Below, piece after piece: positions 39,136 to 50,000 of a stretch of DNA of 64,000 nt. The stretch spans positions 4,260,023 through 4,324,022 of the forward strand of contig CM055877.1 of assembly GCA_029582165.1 (NCBI GenBank), in the 5' to 3' direction. This DNA comes from Portulaca oleracea (taxonomy: Eukaryota > Streptophyta > Magnoliopsida > Caryophyllales > Portulacaceae). The notes under the pieces are model-generated. The model saw only the letters and a list, made by a program, of their open reading frames with translations. It searched no databases and was not told the origin of the DNA. Every line of letters starts with the position of its first letter. Positions within the stretch are counted from its first letter, which is position 1. A program made the position numbers and the translations under genes.

Positions 39136-41139
39136 GGAGTTATAAGGAGGATTTAAGGGTATAGAAATTTTCAAGCAAGTGTGATATGCATTTGTGAATT
39201 ATGGACGCTAAGTATGGTGACATATGTGTCCCTTATAGGTATATGAGTCCTTTGTGGATTGAGTTGGAATTATGTGAAATTGTTGGGATGGATGTTGAGC
39301 TTGAAGCTCTAGATGAGTATATGAAATGTAAGAGTTTCCCTTGCAGGTTTGAAGATTATGTAAAATTTGGGATAGTCCAATTTATAGGGGGAGTGCTGCC
39401 AAAATTTCTTCAGAAATTTGGAAGTTTATTAGCAAGTTTAAGAAAGCTTATCTACGAGTTGTTTTAATTTAAAGGTTTGTTATGAGCAAAGCATGTTATG
39501 TGTATAAGTGCCATTGTGGACGAAGCATGTTAAAGTAGTCCTTAAAGGAGATTTTAGTCATCCAAATAGGAATTTATAAGTCCAATTTCAAGAGGAAATG
39601 ATGTAAAGCTCAAATGAGGGGCTAAAAGCCTTGCCAAGGTGTAGAGTGAAAGGATTAAAGATGTTTATATGATACGAATGTTTGGCATGATCCAAAGATA
39701 GTATGTAAGATCACAGTAATCATGAGATGGAACAAGAGTACCTTTTTAAGGTAAGTAAGGTTCAAGTTAGTTGAGTCTCGGACCTCGCCTTAATTTTCAT
39801 TCGTTTAATTCTCTCAACACAGTTTTCCAATGTCAAAGTTATTAAAACTTGTTATCGATGTCACATAGAACATAGGGCATAGATGGATCACAATCGTGAC
39901 CCCTTTTTCTAACCTCTTCACGATGTTGCGGGAGCCCAAGACCAATGTCCAAGTCCGTCTCAAGGAGCTGCAAAACACCTTTGATATCCTTGGCGCGGCT
40001 AATCCGCAATTTGAGCGTCGCAATGATGAGTGCCAAGTTTGGTGCTTATCGCCACCTTTCCCCACAAGAGTCTGTGGGATGCTGCAAGAAGCTACCCCGT
40101 CAGGAAGAATCGACCGATGCCCCTGATGCTTCGACTACAGCTACATTGAGCGCAGAATCACACCGCATTGGAAGATGTTATCATTCAAGTTGCTTCGCTT
40201 AAGCGATCACGTGTGTGTGAGCTAGGGCTTTTCCTATACGAGACGTTATCGTTGCCCACTCCTCTAAACGCGAGTCTAACCCCTCCGTATGTTTCCCTCC
40301 CCACGACGTGGGTCATCACCGCGAGCACGAACCGCGGAGGAAGAAAAATTCTGATATGGATCCCGACGAGCATAAAGTTAACCAAGAGCCTAAGAGCACT
40401 AATGATTAGAATTAAGAGGCCTCTCATCATGAGAATCTTCTTTGATTAACTCACGTACAGGGTTAACTAGAAGCTAACCGCCGCTAAGTTACATGACCGA
40501 AGTGACCTTCGTGGTTGACCGACTCTTACGCCTTGCAGTCATCTCTCGTAACTAGTTAATCTATGCTAAGTTTGTGGGACCTCCCCATGCCTTTGAGTAA
40601 AGGGACGTATAGCCGGCTATGAGAATCAATGGTTGTCATGTCAAAGAGGGTCAAAGTAGAAAGTTAAAGAGCATCGAGTAAATCTAGACCCTTAGAAAGT
40701 CCCACGTGGGAGTGAGAATCAAATTCTAAGGATGCTATCATGGGAATACCCCTCACAACTTCTAGAAGAAAGAACATTTGAGTAAATTACGGATCGCCTT
40801 ACCAAGTTGGCACAGTTCACTTCTATCCAAGAAGGATGGAAAACATATAAGATAACGGATATCCACACACACAAGATTGTTAAATTATATGGAACTCCAA
40901 GAGGCAAAGTCCCCGATGGGGATACATGTTGTCATTCGTGATTCGAAGCAACTTCATTTCTACCCAGGAAGGATGGAGCACCCTACAAAGTTAGCAGGGT
41001 ATTTATGAATCGCCTCATTTCTACCCAGGAAGGATGGAGCACCCTACAAATTTAGCAGGGTATTTATGAATCGCCTGACAAAGTCGGCGCACATTATTTC
41101 CATCTATGAAGGAGGAAAAGTAGATAAACTGGCTGATAA
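39136..41139 (+). other. Degenerate internal region of the LTR element
   Basis: Short frames only. An 88-residue open frame at 39201-39467 has no recognised domain. The stretch 39890-40200 resembles generic gag-region composition but I cannot identify a domain. It includes a 61-bp tandem duplication, listed separately. Confidence 0.6.
40955..41076 (+). repeat. 61-bp tandem duplication in the LTR element
   Basis: Two nearly identical units (40955-41015 and 41016-41076) containing CATTTCTACCCAGGAAGGAT and GCAGGGTATTTATGAATCGC. A shorter related word (TCTATCCAAGAAGGATGG) lies near 40822. Confidence 0.9.
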
Positions 41140-41259
41140 TTGCATACAAAAGTCATAAGGTTGCATAGAATTCCAATAGGATCTGATGTCCGAATGAAAT
41201 CTGGTTTCAATCACGATTTCCATCACGATTTTAGTACTAAGACTAATGGTAATAGCCTC

Positions 41260-41940
41260 TACCATCTGGAAAGCAATGGCCAGACAGAAAGAGTAAACCA
41301 AATTCTAGAAGACATGCTACGCGCCTGTGTACTAGACTTTCAAGGCAATTGGGATCAGTATCCTCCTCTCGTAGAATTCTCTTACAATACTAGTTACCAA
41401 GCCACGATTCAGATGGCGCCTTTTGAAGCTTTGTACGACAGGAAGTGTAGAACACCCCTATGTTGGGGTGAGTTAGAGGAAGCATTAATCATAGGGCCAG
41501 ACTTAATTCAAGAGACGACTGATAAGGTCAAAGTGATCCAACCGCATATTTGGACAGCCCAAAGCAGACAGAAGAGCTATGCTGACAAGAGGCGGAGACC
41601 GCTTGAGTTCCAAATAGAAGAGAGGGTATTCCTCAAAGTTTCTCCTACAAAGGGAGTTAGACGATTTAATGTTAGGGGTAAGTTAAGCCCTCGGTACTTT
41701 GGACCTTATCCCATTGTGGGAAAGGTTAACCCATCAGCTTATCGTCTAGAGTTACCCTCCGATTTAGGACATATCCACGATGTCTTCCATATCTCCCAGC
41801 TTCGGAAGTATGTACCTGATCCAACACACGTTTTAGAGGTAGAACCTCCTCTTCTAGCCAAGGACCTCACCTTCGAACAGCAACCGATCCAGATTTTGGA
41901 CCTAGGATCAAGCGTCTATGTACGAAAGAAGTTCCGCTAG
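41260..41940 (+). pseudogene. Integrase C-terminal remnant (Ty3/gypsy)
   Basis: An open frame holding ESNGQTERVNQILEDMLRA, EFSYNTSYQATIQMAPFEAL, KSYADKRRRPLEF, KLSPRYFGPYPI, SAYRLELP and HDVFHISQLRKY. These are the end of the integrase core and the GPY/F module of chromovirus-type gypsy elements. The zinc finger and the first catalytic part of the core are gone; sequence before 41260 does not align. The final stretch after 41880 would lead to a chromodomain but is shifted out of frame. Confidence 0.9.
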
Positions 41941-42087
41941 CCAAGGTCCTATGGGCGAACCAAGAAACCTCCGAGGCCACGTGGGAGACTGAAGATGAAA
42001 TGATGAAAAACTACCCCCATCTCTTTTAAGATGCTTCTCACCGCAAAGGTTTTATCGAACAGCAAGTTTCGGGGACGAAACTTCTTT

Positions 42088-42101
42088 TAAGGGGGGGAGG
42101 A
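42088..42101 (+). other. Polypurine tract
   Basis: AAGGGGGGGAGGA followed immediately by the TG of the 3' LTR, the normal plus-strand primer site. Confidence 0.9.
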
Positions 42102-45100
42102 TGTAATAACCCACCCTAAAACATAGCTATTACAGTACTTTAAACCTGTTTAATTAGTTTTAATTCGTCATTTAATTTATTTGTACCTTGCGGTTAGCTA
42201 ACGGTGACAGGTTTCGGCGGAATGGCGAAGCGGTCGGTTTACCGGTCAAACTTTTTACCGAGCTCGTTATATTTTATTTAGAACCTTATATTATAATTAT
42301 TTTTGGTTCTACAACTTTATTTTAAAGTCGGTTTATTTATAAATTAACTTTCCATGCGAACGAATTTATTTTAGTTCCGATTTACCGTCTTTTTAACCCG
42401 ATTAAATTTATTACAACCTAAAGTGGTAGTGTATTACCAATTTTATTCTTTTTATCCAGAATATTAGTATTGTTAATATGAGAGTATTAGTGTTATAATT
42501 GCAATGATTAGTAGTGTTTTTATTTTTGGTTTAAAGGGGGAGTATTATATATTAGTAAGGGGGAGCCTAGGAGTCATTTTAGTCCAAATCTTTCACAACA
42601 ACTCAGCCCCCTTTCTCCTTCTTCACGCCGAGCAGCAGCAACCCCAGCCCCCTCCACTGTTTCACCGGCGCCGGCCTTTTTCCGGAGATTCGGTCACTTT
42701 TCCGGCACCCACAAGAAGCTCTCACTTCCCTCTTCATCCTAGTCCATTTTATTCATCTTTTCAAGTGGTATATCTCTAGTTTTCTCTTCCTCCATTGTTA
42801 TGAATTTTGAAGGTTTTGATATTATAGTTTTACCATGATGTTTTTGTATTAAATTACTACTCTTTTTCATGAATTTAGAGTACAAATTGTGGTAGTTGAT
42901 TTTAGTGAGTAAAGCTAGGTATTTTGGTTCAAGTTTGTGTGAAAGATGTTGAGGTTCTTGTGAATTATTGAAGATGATGATGATCTATAGTCATGCATGT
43001 TGGATTGGAAGAACTTTTGAGTTACACTTTCTGTTTTGATAAAGATTAGTGAGTATTCTTGAGTTGTTTGGATGAATTACATGAGAATTGTGAAGGAAAT
43101 CATGTTATTTGTGGTGTAGTTTAAATACAAATGTATGTGTGTTGTTGCATGTGAATTATATAAGTATGGATGCTAGTTTTGAGGCCTAAGGTCTGGAAAT
43201 TTATGAAGAATTGAGTAAAGCATAATAGGTACTTAATTAGTGTACAATTGGAGTTAAAGAAAACCATGCATGAAGGCCAAAACTGACCCGGAACCTACTG
43301 CCCGAAATGAGATTTTTATAGAGGATGCTAAAATTAGTTTCGAGCCCAGAATTTAGTGTAAAAAGGTAGCCTAAGTTGTTAGTAAACACCGGGCTTTGGA
43401 ATTTCGAGGTTTCGATTTGTATAACTCAACTTAGAGCCAAAACCGTAAAGCCGCGCAATTACATACGAATTTTGGAGTCAGTGTATTATTGGGCATTTTT
43501 TCGTCTGTATGAAGATGGATTCTGGAAAAATGTTCAACATAGGAGTTTTAGAGGGTTCGACGAGCTTTCCGAAAACATATGGTATGCCTTAAACCGATGA
43601 CGGGAGAGTAAGTTATAGGACCCGGAAACTGAGCTGCAAAACTGAATTTTCTGGGTAAGTACCTAAGTATTCTAAGGGATCAAATGTGATTATATTGGAT
43701 TTATAATGGGTTTTAGGAGTGTATAACTCGAGTCATATGACCTTTGAGATATAGTACTTAAGTAAGAACTTTAGAGCTCGATATTGAAGGACCTCGAGAC
43801 CCTTAAAAGCTATTTTACCGTTATCAACTTAATTTACCGAATCTTCGTAATTCTACTTAGAAGTTTTTATTGTACTTTGAAGTTTTTAAAGCCTCTTTGG
43901 TAAATTGAAAGTTTATATTTTACAAGTATTTCCTTAGTTCATAAAGCTCTTATAAGTTTAAAGCATTTATCCAAGCCTCTTGATTTTATCTCAAACATCC
44001 GAAAAACCCCGTTATTATTATTGTCGGTAATTTACTGCTACTGTCCGGGGCTCTTTTCGAGCCTTTCTCATTCTTTTTAGCCTCTGGCCCGGCCATCAAA
44101 CTTGTAGAGCATATTTTTCCCTTTCCGAAAAGTACTCGCATAGCGAAATCCGAGTTCTATAGCCCGAGTTACGATCAAAATATCATTGTCTTTAAAACCT
44201 GAAATTTCTATACGTTTTATTGCCGAAACTTTATTGCGAGGTTCTACGCCCTCACCTTTTCATAGCTCCTATTTTAATACCGAACTCTATTATTATAGCT
44301 CAAAGTCCTGCTTCGACCCAAGCCATTCCCCAGCCGAGATCGCGACCGGACGGCTCACTCGCTTCAGGTACGCGAATTGTCCAACTCTTCGCTCCTTTAT
44401 GTTTACGATTTATGCTTTATATTTACGATCTATGCTTTATGTTCACGTTTTATGTTTTATGTTTACGGTTTATGTTTTATGGTTATAATTTATGTTTTAT
44501 GTTTACGATTTATGTTGAAAGTTTATGGTTTACGTTAAAGGTTTCCGGTTTATGTTTATGTTTACGGTTTATGATAAATGTTTACGATTTATGTTAAAGG
44601 TTTACAGTTTATGCTAATTTATGCTTTTATGATTATTCATGGTTTTAAGTGGTCCCATTTTATGGATTCTATGTTCTATGTTCTAGCTAGTTACGAGAAG
44701 TGCTAGCCTTTTATGTTTTAGATGCTCCTGATCAGAGTGTCCTAGACCTGGCCAGTGTCTGACTGTCTAACAGTCACCCATCCAAACTCCAGATCGGTTT
44801 GGGCGTGCGCGCGCGAGATGCTTTGCATCGATCTAAAGGGGACCCAAAACTCTTAAGTTTATGTATTTACTTCTAAGTTCATGTGACATGTTCTTTCTTT
44901 ATGAACTCAAGTTACTCTTACTCATGTATAAGTCTATGTTCATGTCTTTTTAAGTTAATGTTTTATTACCCTTCCCCGTTTTCAAAATGAATTTAAATGC
45001 CGGCACTAAAACCGTTTTCGAACGGTTTGACGTGTTGGAGGTTTACGTACTTAGTGTTTTCCCCACTCACTTTTCGCAATGTTTTAATGTTTTGTTTTAG

Positions 45101-45427
45101 GGGGGTCCGAGTACCCAAGGTAAAGGCAAAGGCAAGCAGGGGTAATCACGTGTTGCAAGCAAGGTAGTCATGGTTGAAGTATCTGGGTCGGCTTGAGAGT
45201 CGCATGTTTTTGAAGTAACCATGTTTATGGAAGAAGTTGTTCTCTTTAATGGTTGTTTAAAGTATGAAGTTATGTTTTGGGAGTATAGTATGTAATGTTT
45301 ATATGTTTTAATGATGTTCTTTTGGGTTGTTGCCTTGTCTCTTTTGGGAGGCAGTAATCTCGGCTTAATCACAGGTTTGGGATTCTAAGTATAGTCTTAA
45401 TCTTGTGATTAAGGTTGGGGCGTTACA
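42102..45427 (+). repeat. 3' LTR
   Basis: 3326 bp, collinear with the 5' LTR. Visible differences include a small indel block near 42350-42375 (against 36022-36050), loss of a few bases in the GC-rich block near 42690, and a shortened end near 45350-45370. Followed by the target duplication GAATG. Confidence 0.95.
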
Positions 45428-45432
45428 GAATG

Positions 45433-45840
45433 TATGTTTGGCCTAATTTCTAAAAAAATGTTTTTGTTTCTTAAAATCAGTTTTCACAAAAGCTATTTTT
45501 GGAGAATTCTTGAAGTGTTTGGCCCAGTTTATGACTTAAAGATTTAATTAAATTAAAGTGTTTGTAAACCATAAACCCTTAACTTTTTGATACAAGGGTT
45601 TTACCAAATTTAATCGTTAGACTTTCTTTTCAAAATTGTAAATTATCATGTATTTATATTTTTCTCTTTTTATTAATTTTTAATCAGATTATCCTATTAT
45701 AATAATAATAATCATAATACTACTATCTTTTTTTTAAAATAAATTTTGCACTTTTAACTCTTCTTTTTCTTATAAAAGAGTAAATTGACAAATAGAACAT
45801 GACCTTATAACCATCTCTTCTAAATCCCTCTCAACACTAA
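45433..45840 (+). other. Intergenic, possible old MITE
   Basis: AT-rich. The opening TGTATGTTTGGCCTAATTTC resembles ends of hAT-type plant MITEs, but I found no matching inverted end. No gene seen. Confidence 0.5.
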
Positions 45841-46079
45841 GGCCCTGTCAAATTCATGGGTAAGTCCAACTTACTCAAATTTACCAGTTTTTACCTAAAT
45901 TTACCAAAACTTACTAAAATATACCAAAAATTATCAAACATAAAAAAACAAAAAAAAATTGATTTTGATATATTGCCATCATTTTGCCAAAAGTTACCAG
46001 AATTTACCAAAAGTAATCAAAAATTATCAAAATTTAACTTTTACCCAACTGTTTTTTTTCCCATGAATTTGACTGGGCC
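45841..46079. mobile_element. PIF/Harbinger-like (Tourist-type) MITE
   Basis: 239 bp with 20-bp terminal inverted repeats, GGCCCTGTCAAATTCATGGG and its complement with one mismatch. It is flanked by TAA on both sides (45838-45840 and 46080-46082), fitting the 3-bp target duplications of this superfamily. The interior is rich in TTTACCAAAATTTACC-like words. Confidence 0.85.
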
Positions 46080-46189
46080 TAAACCATTAGTATAATTTAT
46101 TAATTTTAATTTTGTTTGTAGCAACTACGCAAGAGATTGAAAATAAATAAATTGAAAAATTAGTTTGTAAAATTTGTGTCTCTTCATGC

Positions 46190-47068
46190 GAACGGCTCAA
46201 AAATACCAGTTAAAGGACAATTCCCTCCACACGCATAAATCTTTTTTTGCCTCTCTTCATGCCAACGGCTCAACGCATCTTCTTCTCCTCCCAATAATCT
46301 CTAAAACCCTAAAAAAATGGATGAAAATTGAAATTGGGCAAAAGCAAAATTGAAGAACTTGGTATGATTTTCGAGAAGGCATTGTTAAGACAACACTTTG
46401 GAGACAATCAAAGAGGTAAGTTTTTTAGGGTTTTGCTCGAATTTTTGAATGAAAAATTGAGAATTTGTATGTAGATTGTTGTTGTCTGCATGTTATAGTT
46501 GTTGAATATGCGAATTTTGGGACTAAATAACTGCAAATCTTCAAACTTTTCCATTAAACATTTGAACTTTTGGGGTGAGAATTTAGAGTATACTCTGTTT
46601 GCTGTTTGTTCCGTTAAAATCGAATTTTGAAGTGTGATATGCCTGCCTATGTTGTTCAATGTGCAGAATGTGTGTGTCAAAGGACACTAAGTTGCATTTA
46701 GACTGAGACAGATAGTGGAGGATTTCTGGAGGAATCAGAGAGTAAGGAGAATATGTTTGAGAATGATGATGATTATTGGGGTGAATTTGAGTGGTATTTT
46801 TGACATTTTCAGCTAGTTTAGGTCTATTTTAATCGCTGAAATCATTCGAGAAATGCCTTAGCCGGTTACCGGTTAACAAAGTGGTATTTTTGACCTTCCA
46901 CAACGACTTTAGTGGTTTTTTCAGCTTTAGCATTGTTGTATAAAACATACATTTCTTTGTATTAATTCTTGAAATCAAAATTTGTAGTTGAACGTCCTCG
47001 AAGAAGGAAACACCTGATAGCTTTGGTTCTGTGATCACCCGGGAGTTTTCTCACATTAGTCTCTTCCC
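46190..47068 (+). promoter_or_regulatory. INTS9 promoter and 5' untranslated region
   Basis: Region upstream of the INTS9 start. It contains C/T-rich initiator-like sequence (46240-46300), a telo-box, and a strong donor AAGAG/GTAAGT with GT at 46416 that suggests a 5' UTR intron. Possible acceptors are GTGCAG at 46661-46666 and TTTTCAG at 46806-46812; the sequence does not decide between them. Confidence 0.5.
46304..46312 (+). promoter_or_regulatory. Telo-box AAACCCTAA
   Basis: A telo-box lies in the putative 5' UTR or proximal promoter of INTS9. In plants this motif is common near the start of genes for the translation and RNA-processing machinery. Confidence 0.55.
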
Positions 47069-50000
47069 ATGAAGCTTGTAAGTGTTCTCATTGTTTAATG
47101 ATTTTTCAGATTGGGTATGTTCACTATGGATGTAAATATATCAGTTTCTTATTTTAGTTTGTTGATGCCTCCCATTTCCGATTGTTTCACAGACTTGCCT
47201 AATGAAGGGCAGTGGCTATCATTTTCCCCCATGTTACATGATTGATATTGGTGGATTTCGCATCTTACTAGATTGTCCGTTGGATCTTTCAGCTCTGGGA
47301 ATTTTCTCTCCTGTTCCTTCTTATTCGTATAGAAAAGCTGAAGAGTTCTTTGATTGCTCATGCTGTATACCCAAAGACACTGACTTTGGAGCTCCTAAAA
47401 GGCAGAAAGTTGAAAAGCCTCTTGATGCCAGTAGTTTAATTTTTGCAGTCCCTTGGTACAAAACAGTTAGCAACTTGCACCTATGGGATATATCTTTCAT
47501 CAATGTAGTGTTGGTCTCAAGTGCTATGGGTATGCTTGGATTGCCTTTTTTGACCCGGAGAAATGGTTTCTCTGCCAAGGTGACTGATTTTGTTTCCTTT
47601 AATTTTTTTGGAGAGGGGGCACGAGCTGTGATTTGTTTTTAAAGAAAATTCTTTCGTACTTACCTTAAAACACGTGCTTAATTTTTTCCATTTGGTTTAT
47701 GATGAGTCAGATTTATGCAACTGAAGCAACAAAAAGAATGGGGCAGCTCATGATGGAGGATCTTCTCTTCATGCATAAAGAGTTCAAGCAGTTTTATGGA
47801 CCAGGAGACTCAAATTTTCCACAGTGGATGAAATGGGAAGAGCTTGACAAGTTACCATCTTCAATAAAAGAGATAATTTCAGGCAACAAGGGGACTGAAT
47901 TGGGTGGTTGGTTTCCATTGTACAGGTTAGTAATCTATGTTGGGGTTCTCCCTCCATCTCAAAATCTATGATAAATTTATGATACGCTTTTCTGGGACAT
48001 CCCAATATAAAAATCTACTTCATACAAATTATTCTACTCCTTACAAAGTGTTCTGTCTCCATGAGGCATGCACACGAGTTTAAATAGCAAACTACACTTT
48101 AACTTATAGGACACTAGATACTAATGCAATAAAAAAAAATCAACCGATACAAGAAGATAATGAAAAGATGAAAGTCTTCCTAATTACGAACTCCTATATT
48201 ACTGTATTTCTAGCTACTTCTAGAATATATATGTCCATGATATTTGAGTGCATCATACATGCATAATACCTTGGAAAAGAACTCGACTTTGCAAGTTGTC
48301 ATGTAGATACCACTCTAAGTGCATAGGATTCAGCTCATGGAACTCACCCTGTGTAATCCAAGTGGCATGTGAATGTGGGTGGCTGACAAATCCATCACAA
48401 GAAGATGATACACTCATCCTCCTGTAGATATCACTGTCACAAATCGTCAATGTAATTTAGTTCAACCCAAGGCATGGCACATCTAGGAGTTTGAATAGTA
48501 ATATACAGTTCAAACAATAGGGAAACTGGATCATGATGCAATAAGAAATATACTTGATGAAAAATAAAATGAAAAGATAAAGTCTTCCTAAATTTCTGAA
48601 TTTCCTGCTCAGAAGATATTTTTCCTTGATATTCGTATTGGCATCAATAGTTTATTCCTTCTTTTCTTTATTTAGTGTAATTTACCTATTGTACCGATAT
48701 GTTTCTCATATAGCTTAGTTGCAGTGTTCCTTAATGTAAATTGATAATTATAGATGCTTCTCAGTACAGATGACGTGAAAAATTGCATTCAGAAGGTGGA
48801 ATCATTGAAATATGCTGAAGAAACTTGTTATGGAGGCTCCCTAATTATAAAGGCTTTCAGTTCCGGTCTTGATATTGGTACTGCTAACTGGGTGATAAGA
48901 AGTGCGAAAAGAGAAGTAGGTTGCCTATCCAACTCAGTATTTACCTCATCCCATGCCATGGGTTTTGACTACCACGCTCTTGAAGGGCTTGACACTGTAT
49001 TGTATTCAGATTTCTCGTCTCTGAATGTTCCCGGAGCTGCTGAAGAAGACATTGATCATTCTTCACTGTAATACTCTTTTCAGACTTATGCGCCACTTTT
49101 TGATTATTTTGGCCTTTCATTTTGTTATATGTGCATTGTTTGAATTGGAGTCCTTATGTCATTTTGAGCAATCAGGGTGTCTGTTAGATATGGTTTTTGC
49201 TGCACCCCTCCCCCTCCCCTTGGTGCATTCTGTTAATTATGCGTTCACTATGTTGCAGCAACGGAAATGCTGTGGGATCATCTGATGGGTCCTTGCTGGA
49301 CCCTGATGAGAATGCAGAGGAGGAGGAGAAGCTAGCATTTGTAAGCTCATGTGCCATGGAGTCTCTTAAAGCTGGAGGTTCAGTTTTGATTCCAATTGGC
49401 CAAATTGGGGTTATCTTGCAATTACTTGAGCATATATCATCTTCTGAGGAGTTCTTAACTTTGAAGGTCGGTAAACGTATCTTTATTATCTGGAGATATT
49501 TATCTCAATATGCATGAATTACTATGTTGGATTGCGCTGTTTTCGGTCATAAATTTTCATATGCTTCTTGTTCTAGTTCAAACTTCAGAGTGAATCAGGT
49601 GTATGCATCCATATTGGAGTTTTTGTTGGGTGAATGGGTACTAGAATAGGAATTACAGGAGTTCTTGACATAATATGCCACTCAACTTCTTCAGAAAACT
49701 CAGATTTACCATTGAGTTAAAAAGATTCTCAAACCTGTCATTAATTACTTACTAATGCTCAAATGTGCCGTTGTGGGTTCTCTGGGGCCCAATTACCTTT
49801 TGTAGCCTGCTTTCCAAACATTGTTCTTTTTGTAATATTCCCGCATTTTTGGTTTAAAGGTGAATGGAATTTTGCAATTCAGCTCATTCCCTAAAACCTC
49901 TGCTTAGAGCTTTGTAGCCGAGAAGGTCCATTGGCAAGTGAAAATGTCTTATCTTATTCTCGCTAACTCTTTTGCTTCACTAGTTAGTGGGTAGAGCATT

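Larger units (their letters stand above)
35771..45427 (+). mobile_element. Gypsy-type LTR retrotransposon, internally deleted
   Basis: A 9657-bp element flanked by a perfect 5-bp target duplication GAATG (35766-35770 and 45428-45432). It has a 5' LTR, a primer binding site for initiator tRNA-Met, a 2.98 kb internal region, a polypurine tract and a 3' LTR. The LTRs are longer than the internal region. Only the C-terminal part of integrase is recognisable; gag, protease, RT and RNase H are missing or beyond recognition. It is thus non-autonomous. The two LTRs differ at few positions plus small indels, so insertion is much younger than the solo LTR. Confidence 0.95.
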
